This document shows, piece by piece, positions 33,674 through 44,045 of a stretch of 64,000 bases of DNA. How positions within the stretch are numbered: the first letter of the stretch is position 1; every line of letters begins with the position of its first letter. The position numbers and the translations under genes were made by a program. The notes under the pieces were generated by a model. It did not search any database and was not told the origin of the DNA. It worked only from the letters and a program-made list of their open reading frames with translations. The DNA is from Cryptomeria japonica (taxonomy: Eukaryota > Streptophyta > Pinopsida > Cupressales > Cupressaceae), in the NCBI RefSeq assembly GCF_030272615.1, contig NC_081412.1, positions 693,044,083 to 693,108,082 of the forward strand, read 5' to 3'.

Positions 33674-35100
33674 TTGGAAGGGATCTCTAATCCTAAGGAA
33701 AATATGGGGGAAGGAATGAGCTATAGAGAGATGGCTAGAGAACTTTCTGAAACCAAGGAAGAACTTGAAACCCTAAGAGACAAATACAGGACATCACTAG
33801 CTAAAATGAAACAACTGACTAAACAATTGTTGGAGATCTTTGACACCATCTCTTTAAATGAGGCAAACATTGATGCACTGGTTGAAGAAGTAGAGAAGAT
33901 GAATGGTGAAAAGACTAACCTAAGGAGAGAGATTGAAGCATTAACAATCCGGATGAGTGAGAAAATTGAAGCTAGAAGGAAAGCTGAGGATCAGATCTGA
34001 GATAAAGAGCATGAAATCTTTAAGATAAAATAAGAGAATGCAACATTGTATGAACATTGGGATGAGGAGAAAGAGAAAAAGAAGGAATACAATCAGATCT
34101 TGAAATGGCAATGTCTCTTAGAGAGACCCTCATGAAAACAAATGAAGATCTTACAAAGGAACTTGTTGAGGCCAATGAGAAGCTTGATAAATTCAACAAG
34201 AGTTCCTCTATGCTTGATGAATAGATCCAATCTCACAGGATGAAAGGCAATACATATGGGCTAGGATATAATACATTTGAGAAGGGAGAATCTTTTGGTA
34301 CCAAGAGAAACATGCATGAAGGTAAAAAAGATCCTAAGGCTTAGAATCCTACCGGTAAGAAATCTTACAAACCTATTTGTTTTAATTGTCATAAACTAGG
34401 ACATACTGCTAATGTTTGTACAAGCAGATCTGATGCTAATACTAGTTATAGACCTAATGCTAGATGCATGCCTAGAAAATTTGAAGGTTACTATTATACA
34501 TGCAACATGTATGGGCATAGATCTATTGAATGTAGGTATGGAGCTAATTATCCAACACCTCATATGAATCCAAGTTCTGTTGGTGATTGGAGAAGGAATT
34601 TCAATGACCGGAGGAACACAAATTGGCAAAGACCCTATGTTAACTGATCTAGTCCTTACGAGATGGAGAAGAGAGTCAATGTGATTTGTGCAATCTAGAA
34701 CAACTTTAGACATGTGGCAATGAACTATAAACAAGGATATGTAGAGGCAATGTAGGACCATGGAAATCATCTAGAATGGCTTGTTATCATTGTAACAAAT
34801 CGGGACACATTGCTAAGTTTTGTAGAACATAGAAGAACCAACTGGTGAATCATCTTGTAGACAAGAAAGGAAAGTAGAAAGTTGATATTGAAGAAACTAG
34901 AGCTAAGATGAATAGAACCTAGAAGAAGAAGAGTGATGACAAACCAACAAAGGAATCAAATTCTTCACCTAGTATGGAGAATCCATCGCCGAAAAACTAA
35001 GTTGATTCTACAACTTGGGGTGAGCTTATTGTCAAATCTTAAGATGAACCCCAGGATGATGTACCATAGTTTGAATCTGCATATTTTGATGCATTTTGAT
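33674..35100 (+). pseudogene. gag-like ORF of copia C: coiled coil plus several CCHC knuckles
   Basis: MEGISNPKENMGEGMSYREM opens a 109-codon frame rich in heptads (ELSETKEELETLRDKYRTSL, VEEVEKMNGEKTNLRREIEA), a clear coiled coil. After stops and a frameshift comes the Sirevirus-type GNTYGLGYNTFEKGES, then knuckles: CFNCHKLGHTANVC (34378-34419), a second with its first Cys lost (YYTCNMYGHRSIEC, near 34490), a third decayed one near 34685 and CYHCNKSGHIAKFC (34782-34823). Four knuckles are more than the one or two usual in copia gag. No UBN2 capsid core precedes the coil. Confidence 0.75.
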
Positions 35101-35470
35101 GTTTTGATGTGTTTTTGGATCATAACCAGTAAATATCATTGATTTTTTGCAGCCGTAATATGTTAAAAGGGTTTTAGGGTTTTGTTGGTAAATGCATTTA
35201 TTGTGATAGAGAAAGTGCAAATAAAAGGAACATTTTGAATTTCATTTGTCACTTTGCGATCTTGAGTACATTTGGCGAGTGGTCAGAGTAGAGAAAAGTT
35301 TGTGCTAGAAGCATTCAAACCATTTACTAGCAATTTGAAGCTATCAAAATGAAGTTTGAATCGGTGACCGAGTATTAAAAGTTTTTGATGGTTGGAAACC
35401 CTAGTACCAAAGTAGAAAAGGTATTTATATGAGAAATCCTATTCTTTTCTTGGTGATTTGCATATTTGAA

Positions 35471-35526
35471 ATGGATACACCTCACCTTGTCAATGTGACC
35501 AAAAGGGCAAGACCAAAATTTAAAAG
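35471..35526 (+). pseudogene. Copia C accessory ORF, first codons
   Basis: MDTPHLVNVTKRARPKFK from the ATG at 35471 up to element D. Removing D with one copy of its 5-bp duplication keeps the frame open into 40530, so these codons are the start of the accessory ORF described there. Confidence 0.7.
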
Positions 35527-35975
35527 TGTGAGATTTTGCCAAGATCAAGTGCTCAATGAAAAGTATAATAGAGAGACAAAATATTGATAGGACTAAACTG
35601 TATTCTATCAAGATGAAAATACTGATCAACTGGATTGTCAATCATTACATATAATGAATATGAGCCTTCTTATATAGGAAAGGCTATATGGATATGTGAG
35701 CACACAAACATGACATGTGGCTCAATAAGAAACAAGGGTAGGTAGGAGAAACAATATAATATTCCACATGAGGTGGATCACCCACTGACTTTGGAATGTA
35801 ACAACAAGATAAGACCATAAGAGGTGGAAATTATCCTACACACAATATCCTAATGTGGCACAAACACCCAAGTATCTCATATCCAAACTACTATGAAATG
35901 CATTATCCTAAGTAAACTTAAGTAAGGTGTAATAATTTCCAACATGAATAATTAATTACACCAGCACCCCCCCTT
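35527..35975 (-). repeat. 3' LTR of D with adjacent polypurine tract
   Basis: LTR is 35527-35966. On the minus strand it begins TGCTGGTGTAATTAATTATT and ends AAAATCTCACA. The polypurine tract AAGGGGGGG (minus strand, 35975-35967) sits directly upstream. A TATATAAG word lies near 35668-35677. Confidence 0.9.
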
Positions 35976-36338
35976 AAGTGAAACTTAGGGGAATGCACTT
36001 AAGTCTACAATGCAACTAAGAAATGCAAGATGGGTCCCGACTACTAGACCATGTTACGTACCCATGTACAAATGCAAATGCATGCAAACCAATGCAATAA
36101 AATCTCTCATAAAGAGGGGAAAGAAAGAAAAACCCAATGGGAAAAAACCCTCACCCAAAAGAGAGATGAAAACTATAAAAGAGAACTCTCATAGAAGTGT
36201 GAGAGGAACAAAATTCCATGTGAGGAAAAAGTCTCCCCCATATGAGAGAATAAGAGATGCTAGGTAGCCCCCCCTCAATGTAGAATCTGCACCAATGATA
36301 GAATCTTGATGATCAATGAAGAAACTACACCATTAATG

Positions 36339-37108
36339 TCAAACCACATTCCTCCCCTTAGGAAGAAACAAAACCAAAGGTGTATCCATGAAGTCTCTCC
36401 AATGATGAAGGGGAGATGTAGGAAAAAAGCTCATGATGGATGGAATCTCTAAAAACTGCTCAAGTGTCCCCATGTTGATGTTGAAAGATGCCCCCTCCAA
36501 AGGTGGTAAACTGCTCCACACTACTGAAAAAGGCACTCCAAGATCTAGTGAAGATGAATGTAGGACAATATCCAAAGACTCACATGTCTCCTCTAAACAT
36601 AAAGAGACATCCTTCAACTGATATACAAAAGTATCCACAATCATGTCAACCACTAAAGATTGATCATGTAGAGAATGCACAAGAGGGTTAGAGTGTTCCC
36701 TCACAACAATCGAAGAAGGATCATCAAAGAGAAGAGAAGATGAATATCATCAATGATGTCTCTTAAATCTGCAATGTAGGACTCCATAAACAAATCTGCA
36801 ATGTCTGTCAAGTAGATATCCCAATCAACTGAAGCTAGAAGAAATGAAATATCCTACTACACTCAATCACAAGAAGGAAAAACTATCATACTAGATGCAT
36901 CATCAGGTGCAATAGGTGATGTGATATCAATAGGAGGATATGAAATACAAGGCTCAAGAATGGGGTCACATGTGAGAACACCCAAGTTCAAGTACCCAAA
37001 GTTCTCCTCAAAATCTAAATCATCAACATGGGAAGAATCAACCTCATTAATAGGACCAAAATATGAAAAAGAGTACAATTGAGATGCATGATCAACCACC
37101 CATCGCAA
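36339..37108 (-). pseudogene. D: short ORF in place of pol
   Basis: After the protease region the frame passes VVDHASQLYSFSYFGPINEV and DLDFEENFGYLNLG, which look like a remnant of the GAG-pre-integrase region. It then becomes unlike any pol domain: CDPILEPCISYPPIDITSPI and, after breaks, MREHSNPLVHSLHDQSLVVD, VYQLKDVSLCLEETCESLDI, HHWRDFMDTPLVLFLPKGRN, stop at 36339. One unbroken frame covers 36704-36339. It is acidic and leucine-rich, with no known catalytic motif. Function unknown. Confidence 0.55.
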
Positions 37109-38392
37109 TGATAGATCTAGTCTCCAAGTCTCTAATGATAACTAAATTAGGTGTGAAATCCACAATTTTCCTAGTTACCCCATGTGTGATTTGATAGATG
37201 GAAAGAAGATTGTTTTTCAAATGGGGTACACACAACACATCATTGAAGGAGTTATCCCCAATGGAAATATATCCTTTCCCAATCACATCCATGTATGTAT
37301 GATTTCCCATTAAAATATGCAGCATGGTTCATGGCTCAAATGAAGAGAACATAGACTGCAAAGATACCATATGATGAGAAGCCCCTGAATCTAGAAGCCA
37401 TCTCCCTAAATCATGACTTGTAGTAGCACACAAAGCTTGTCCCTTTCCTTTATCTATCCCAAAAGAGTGATCCTTTCCTTTATCTTTAAAAGAAGAAGCT
37501 GAAGTAGACATTCTAGAAGGTAGGTTGATTTTGTTCTTCTCAAGAAGATTCTTCAACTCATCAATATCCTTCTTGTAACAATGTTGTTCATCATGTCCTG
37601 ACTTCTGCAATATCCACAAAAAAGATTGTCCTTATATGATTTCCTCTTAGGTGAGTCACCTTGTTGTGGAGAGGATGATTTTTCTCCATCTTGTTGTGGT
37701 TTTGACTTAGGTTTCTTTTGATTCATGCCCTTCCCTTGATTGCTTTGATTCCCCTTATTAGCCACCAAAGCTTGTGACTTTGAAGATTTGAGAATCCCCA
37801 TCTTGGTCAACTTAGATTGTTTAGGTATCAACATCTCCATGAATGAATCAAATGAGGGATAAGTGTATGAGGAAGCTTGAGCTAACCTATGGGTGTGAAA
37901 GCTAGATACAAAGGCTGCATACTCTGAAGGAATCTTGTCCAACAAGGTATAAACCAATTGAGCATCCTTTTTGTCAATTCCACAATCCTTTAGCTTTGCT
38001 CTCAACTCATTGGCTTTTGTAACATAATCTTGGATTGTATCAAAATCCTTGGGATCCAATGTTGTGAGTTCACTATCAAGCTTATAGCCCTTAATCACAT
38101 CAACTTGTGCATACAATTTTTCATAAATATCCCTAGCCTCTTTAATTGTAGTACACTTATCAATGTGAAAAATAAGATCATCCGATACATACTTTCTAAG
38201 AGTTCCAAGTGTCATGGCATTCTCAGTGAGCCATTCAATTTGAGCATTAGGATCAGCCTTAGGATTAGGTGGTGTTGTAATAGTTCTATTTACATAATGA
38301 ATGAGTCCTTTTTCCATTAGTTTACTCCATGCCTTTATATTCCATGAAGCATAATTATGAGGAGTTAAAAGTGGAAATTTAGGAGAACCCAT
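37109..38392 (-). pseudogene. D: gag and aspartic protease
   Basis: The ATG at 38392 opens MGSPKFPLLTPHNYASWNIK, followed by the UBN2-type gag core (WLTENAMTLGTLRKYVSDDL, EARDIYEKLYAQVDVIKGYK, DIQDYVTKANELRAKL-like region) for about 280 codons without a stop. A knuckle FCGYCQKSGHDEQHC lies at about 37620-37575 across a frameshift. The protease reads RWLLDSGASHHMVSLQSMFS with D-S-G intact, then FNDVLCVPHLKNNLLSIYQI. Gag is among the least damaged coding regions in the window. Confidence 0.88.
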
Positions 38393-40070
38393 AGCACCAA
38401 AATGAAAAAAACACAAGATAGAGAGGCACAATCACACAGGACACCCCCCCAAATTACTCAATCAAGAACCCCCGCCCCCCCCCAAAATGATGGTTTGGCA
38501 CTTTATACTTAGTGTGTATACAATGGGCCACTTGCAAATCAAGGCAAGGTGGACTTCTAATTTCAATTTTATGACTCAAAATGAGATAAAAGAGACCTCA
38601 ACAAATACTGCAAGTGATCTAAACTCAGATCCAAGCAAAATACAAGTACCAAATAGGCCAAAAATGACCAAATACTAAAAGTACAATTTCTACTCAAAAT
38701 CACTGCAAAGTAATGGTAGATTATGAAAGTAGACAAAAACTTATGCACTTTAAAAAAAAACCACACTTGAAAAGGAGGTCGTATGACCCCAAACAAAGTC
38801 TCTAAAGTTGCAAAATCTAGGATTAAACAAGTACAGTCATGAAGATCTGAAAATTCTGAAAAATCCATCCATCAAAATCAAAAAATTCCTCCACCACTAC
38901 AAAGAGCACAAAATTATAGCCCATTTAAAAAAAAATGCACCAAAAAAGGAGCAAAAATGAGCAATCTATGCCCTCCTAAAGTCAGACTACAAATTCAAAA
39001 AATCAAATCAGGGGGTTAAAATTTTTCAAAATACTGCTTATGTGGCGCTGATGTCATCAAATTACGAGCTTAAAATTGATGGCCATCTAGCCATCAAAAA
39101 AAAATTAGCTCCCCTTGCATGGTTCTTTGTACCATACAGAAATGGTGACGTGTCAAAATATTATTTGCTCTGTACAATGATGTGGCAGTACGAAAAAGTT
39201 GATGTGGCATATGATGCGTACCATACGATGGATGATGTGGTGATGAGTCAGATTGCTAACTATGCAGATGACTGGACGTCACCTTGGTGTTGACTTGATA
39301 GACATGGCAGCGGGAAGATAGGTAGCTAGTGGGGCCGGGGGCTTGGTGGGGAGGTCGTCGGGGTTGCAGCGGTGAAGATCGGAGACCAAAGGTAGACAAC
39401 GGTAGAGGCAGACGGTCAGCGGTGAGAGGATGACAAATGCTGGCAGAGCGTGACCAGTTTCTGATGGTGTAGCTTGAGCTGAGGATGAAACATGGGCAGT
39501 TACAAATGAAACATGATGAATGGGAGCCGATAGGGGCCCGACCGGGTGGTTCCGGCTGAGGGAACACAGCAGCCGGTGAAAATTTGACCGGCAACAGGGA
39601 TAGCTGCTAGAGGAAACAACGGTGTCAATAGGAGGTACAAAGTTTGTAGTGGTGGCAGTGGATGGAGGCTCTGCAACACTTAATGCAGGGTACGAGGGGT
39701 GGGGAAAAACAACCCCCCTCGTATAATACAAATAATAATTATTTTTTTTTGATGTTTCATTAAATTTTATTAAAAACTTTTTAAAAATTGCGAGATTTTT
39801 TAAAAATAAAAAATAAAAAAATTGAAAAAGCTTTTTTTTTTTTTCGCAGAAAATCATTTAATTTTTTTTTTTTACAAAATTCGCATGACAAATAGCCAAA
39901 TAGGAGAAAAAATTCTCACCAAATATGAGAAAAAATTCTCACCAAATATAGCCAACTTTATAGTCAAAATTCATGGAAATAGCCTCTCAAACGCAACCAT
40001 GATGTCCAAATCTCTTTAGGATGCCCCCAAAAATTGAAGCCTCCAAAATGACTAATCAATGACACCCTTT
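38393..40070 (-). other. Leader of D between primer site and gag
   Basis: Unusually long leader of about 1.7 kb. It contains G-runs on the sense (minus) strand just upstream of gag (GGGGGGGGGCGGGGG at about 38482-38468 and G7 at 38449-38443), a GC-rich block (39290-39720) with a 192-codon open frame of low-complexity Ser/Pro/Thr sequence (39857-39279) and long A/T homopolymers (39730-39870). The GC-rich block could be captured host sequence; no domain is recognisable. Confidence 0.5.
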
Positions 40071-40524
40071 AGGCTTTGATACCATGGGAGATTTTTCCAA
40101 GATCAAGAGCTCAATGAAAAGTACAATAGAAAGACAAAATATTGATAGGAATAAACTATATTCTATCAAGATGAAAATACTGATCAACTGGATCATCAAT
40201 CATTACATATAATGAATATGAGCCTGCTTATATAGGAAAGGCTATATGGATATTTGAGCACACAAACATGACATGTGGCTAAATAAGAAACAAGGGTAGG
40301 TAGGAGAAACAATATAATATTCCACATGAGGTGGATCACCCACTGAATGTGGAATGTAACAACAAGATAAGATCACAAAAGGTGAAAATTATCCTACACA
40401 CACTATCCCAATGTGGCACAAACACCCAAGTATCTCATACCCAAACTGCTATGAAATGCATTATCCTAAGTAGACTTAAGTAAGGTGTAATAATATCCCA
40501 CATGAATAATTAATTACTCCAACA
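40071..40524 (-). repeat. 5' LTR of D and primer-binding site
   Basis: LTR is 40085-40524. On the minus strand it begins TGTTGGAGTAATTAATTATT and ends AAAATCTCCCA, immediately followed by TGGTATCAAAGCC (40084-40072), one mismatch from the Met-tRNA primer site. Same length as the 3' LTR (440 bp). Confidence 0.9.
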
Positions 40525-40529
40525 CAAAG

Positions 40530-43203
40530 ACATCCATATAAGTCTGAGGAAACAAACCCTATCGATGCCCTATCCGGTGTATCGAATAGAGTTTTAGATG
40601 TAGAAGATGTAAGATCCTTTTATCATTGCAAGCTTGAGGACATGGGTGTAATTGCTATTTTTAATCAGTACAAATCTTTATGTGATGAGAAAGGGATACT
40701 GAAAGAACAGTTTAGAAGTGTAGCCGATAAAGGTTTTCATCCTGCGATCAATTTCATTGATGATTTTGATGACAACTTGATAAGATTTGTTCTGAGCTAC
40801 ATTCATGATCAATTTATGTGGTTGGTCAGATCTCACAAAATCACTAAGGAAGCAATCCATGTTGTAACTGGTTTCTGCTCAATCGGTGAGATACCATTAC
40901 TTAGGTCTGTACCGAAGAATGATGTTGAGAAGTTAATTGGACCAAGATGGGATAGAAGAGCCATGAATGTGAATGATATTCATGATCCTACAGTTAAATT
41001 TGCATCAATGGTAATTGGTTATATAATCTTCTATTAAAGTAGAATGAATAGTATACCAGTAGCAGCAATTCATAATGCATACCAGATGATTAAGGAAAAT
41101 GTGGACTATGAATTGATTGAATCTCTAAGGAGTCAATTGGTGGCAAATTTGGAAGCAGTCAAGAAGGATAAGAAGATTAGATTCAAGTTTGGACAACTTA
41201 TCATGGGCTTATTCTTTTATTTCTAAAACTTTTTCCCCGATATTGGTGATGTATAATGGATAACCGGGACACCTACCCTATTGTAGATGAAGAACAACAT
41301 TAGGATGCTGAATGAAAAGTTTGAAGATATTTCATGGGGATATATTAAGAAATTTTAGAAGAAAATGCATGCTAGGGAATGCATACTGACAGAGGTAGTC
41401 AATCGGTATGAGGATTCTATCTCTTTTCTAGTAGACACAGATACATGCTTGATGGAAGTTGTTATTCCCAGTACCACATGGTTAATGCCCATGGGTTATG
41501 AAGTAGATAAATATCTACTTGTTGCTTATGTTGATCATTTGTTAGCTTAATCAATCGATACCACTACTAAGAGGTTTGGAACTTACAAGGAGAAACTACT
41601 AAAAGTGCACTTTGCATTACAACAACTGGTGATAGAAAAGAAAGTAAGGAAAGAGGTATAGTCCTTTGCTAAACAATCCAGAATCACAAAAGAATAGATA
41701 GCTGCAGCAAGAGCCAAATATGAGGTTGAACAAGGTGGAACTTCTAGTGTACCAAGAGGTACCTCTACCAGTAAGGCCAGAGTAGCCAAAGAAACTGAAA
41801 AAAGAAGAAGGCAGATTAACCTAAGGTGAAGCCTGCTAAATCCCAAAGAGGGGAGCCTACTAAAATTCAATTTTGGAGGAAAGGTAAACTTGTTGAACCT
41901 CCTGTTATGCTTGTCCAAACTGAAAAAAGAAAGGACAAAACTCACAAACTTGTGACAGATGTAGAGGCTACATAATTAGAAGAAGATAAGAGAGCACTAA
42001 GGGAAAGTTCTAAGAAATAGAAGACTACTAATAAAGGTAAAGCATATAAGAAACTATTGACACTTGAAGATTCTTTCACTAGAATGGTTCAAATAATTAA
42101 GGAGTATGGGATATACAAAGGTTTGAACATATTGTTTACTCATTTGTCTGAAAGCCAACAAAGAGAAATTGAAGATGTAGTTATATTTAGTATGAATAAG
42201 TTTAGTAGAGACCTCATTGAATTACAAGGGCAAATTCAAAATTCTTTATATAATTTGATTGATGCAAGGTGGCAAGGGGAAATTAGCCTAGATAAAGAAT
42301 TTATAAATTATACACTTAAACACTTGCAACTAGAAGCAATTGAAGAGGAAATTGAATAGATAAAGGTTAATACAAAAGCATTGTTCAGATCAAAGAAAAT
42401 ATTAACAAGAAGGCTTAATGGAGAGACCGAATCAGTTCAAAAGGAGACTGAGATTTTGATGAAAAAGGCTTTAGGACTCATGCTTGATGAAGAAGAGGAA
42501 AAAGATGAAGAAATTGAGGATAATACCTCTATAAAGCCAAAGTCAGAATAACTTCTTGAAGGTTGAAAGATCACAAATTTTGAACCGGACAACAAGTATA
42601 TATATGATGACCCTATTGATACTGAATCGATAGATATAACAGATGATGATACCAGTGATGTTGATAATGTTGCTAACACTACTGACAATGTAGATGTTTT
42701 TGAAGTTGATGTACAGATGTTTGAAACTCAAAAGGAAAAGGAAGAAATCAAAGATGAAAAGAAAGAAGAAGACAAGTGCTCAACTGAGCAACCAGTGAAT
42801 GCACAATCAACAGAGACTCAAATAGCACCAGTCGATGTAAGTGCAGATGCAAATGTAAATGTTTCTACTGAGGATAATTAGAAGGATACAGTTGATAAGG
42901 AAGAGGAAGCACCAATGAAAAAAAGACTATTGAAAATCTGCAACCAGTCAAAGACACTACTAGTGAAGAGAAGACATTAAAAGATAAGGAGGTAGAGAAG
43001 AAAATATAGAAGGTGGAAGAGGAGAGGGGAACAAAAGAAATAAAGACAACTCTTGAGGTACCTCCTGAATCCAAACTAAAGAGAACAATAGTTGATGATG
43101 ATGATGATGATAACTTCATGAGCATCAAAGGTCCTATTGTCTTCAAAATCTGACTCACTTCAACATCCTTATAATAAGATGATTAAACTCTATGCAAGAG
43201 GAA
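40530..43203 (+). pseudogene. Copia C accessory ORF, main part
   Basis: Long ORF downstream of gag, continued from 35471. The N-terminal domain includes IDALSGVSNRVLDVEDVRSF, GFHPAINFIDDFDDNLIRFV, KITKEAIHVVTGF (40837-40875), DPTVKFASMVIGYIIFY, RMNSIPVAAIHNAYQMIKEN and FKFGQLIMGLFFYF. One frame runs to about 41550 with stops at 41036, 41224, 41243 and others. A basic linker (SKARVAKETEKRRRQ), helical stretches and a very acidic tail (IYDDPIDTESIDITDDDTSD) follow, with frameshifts near 41820 and beyond. E cuts the sequence at 43204. Function unknown. Plan and one motif recall LINE ORF3 and the LTR ORFs of E and F. Confidence 0.75.
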
Positions 43204-44045
43204 TGTTAAGGGGAAGGAAATTCTTAGGACAACATATGACAAGGTTTGATTTAACATTCTACACTTCGGACTTATTCATAGTCCAAGCGGGTATACCTTT
43301 GTGAACTGGATTCACACTTTCAAAAGATAAATCCACAGCAAACCAGTCCAGAAAACCAGTGGATCTATTCACCTTGAAACTAACTGAAACATAGGAATGA
43401 AAATTATACTCATATTTAGTATTTTGATCAACAAAACATCCAATAGACAACCTTGATCGATACCAATGCCTTATCCAAGGTCACAGAGTCACAAAAATTC
43501 AAACAATACTCCCCAAACAGAATATCTCCACACATCCCATTGGCTCAGCCTCTTTTAATCCCTATATATATGCCTAGCATACATGAGAATTTATACATAT
43601 CAAATCAAACTATTCTCATCAAGATTCAAGATGTCTCACAGGTAATTTACTGGTAGAAGTGATCCCTGAATATTTAATTTCCCTCCTAAAGAGAAAAGCT
43701 AGCAAACACATCTACTGAAAGTTGCCTTGCAACCCCTATTCAAATAAAATAACCCTAGATTATTCAGTATGAAACAGTAAATAAATGCAAATAAATGATG
43801 ACACAAAGCTTTTGAATATTCCCCATTAAACTCAGAAAAGCTCAGATAAATTTCTACAGCATTTTTTAACAATTCTTTGCGATTCTTTTTTACATAGTCT
43901 TGGTATCCATTTATAACAATATGGATGCACATAGATTTGGACTTTCCTAGGAGAATTGGTTACAACCATTTCTTTTCCAAAAGAAGTTACAAAGCCTTTT
44001 ACAAAACATTTACAAGTCCTTTTCGACCTCTGCAACTTCTTCAAG

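Larger units (their letters stand above)
35527..40524 (-). mobile_element. Element D: non-autonomous copia derivative without RT
   Basis: Minus-strand element with two 440-bp LTRs (40085-40524 is 5', 35527-35966 is 3'), a Met-tRNA primer site, a long leader, gag plus protease, then a short non-pol ORF. Target duplication is AAAAG/CAAAG. LTR identity is high by eye (roughly 94%), so it is younger than B. It has no integrase, RT or RNase H and must borrow them. Confidence 0.9.

Noticed and set aside
39279-39857. Minus-strand open frame of 192 codons in the D leader.
   Set aside because: Begins in homopolymer-derived Lys/Phe runs and continues as Ser/Pro/Thr low complexity. Kept only as a possible captured fragment, not as a gene.
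43259-43450. Minus-strand frame of 63 codons near the end of LTR E.
   Set aside because: Short, past the stop of the LTR ORF, no counterpart recognised in LTR F.
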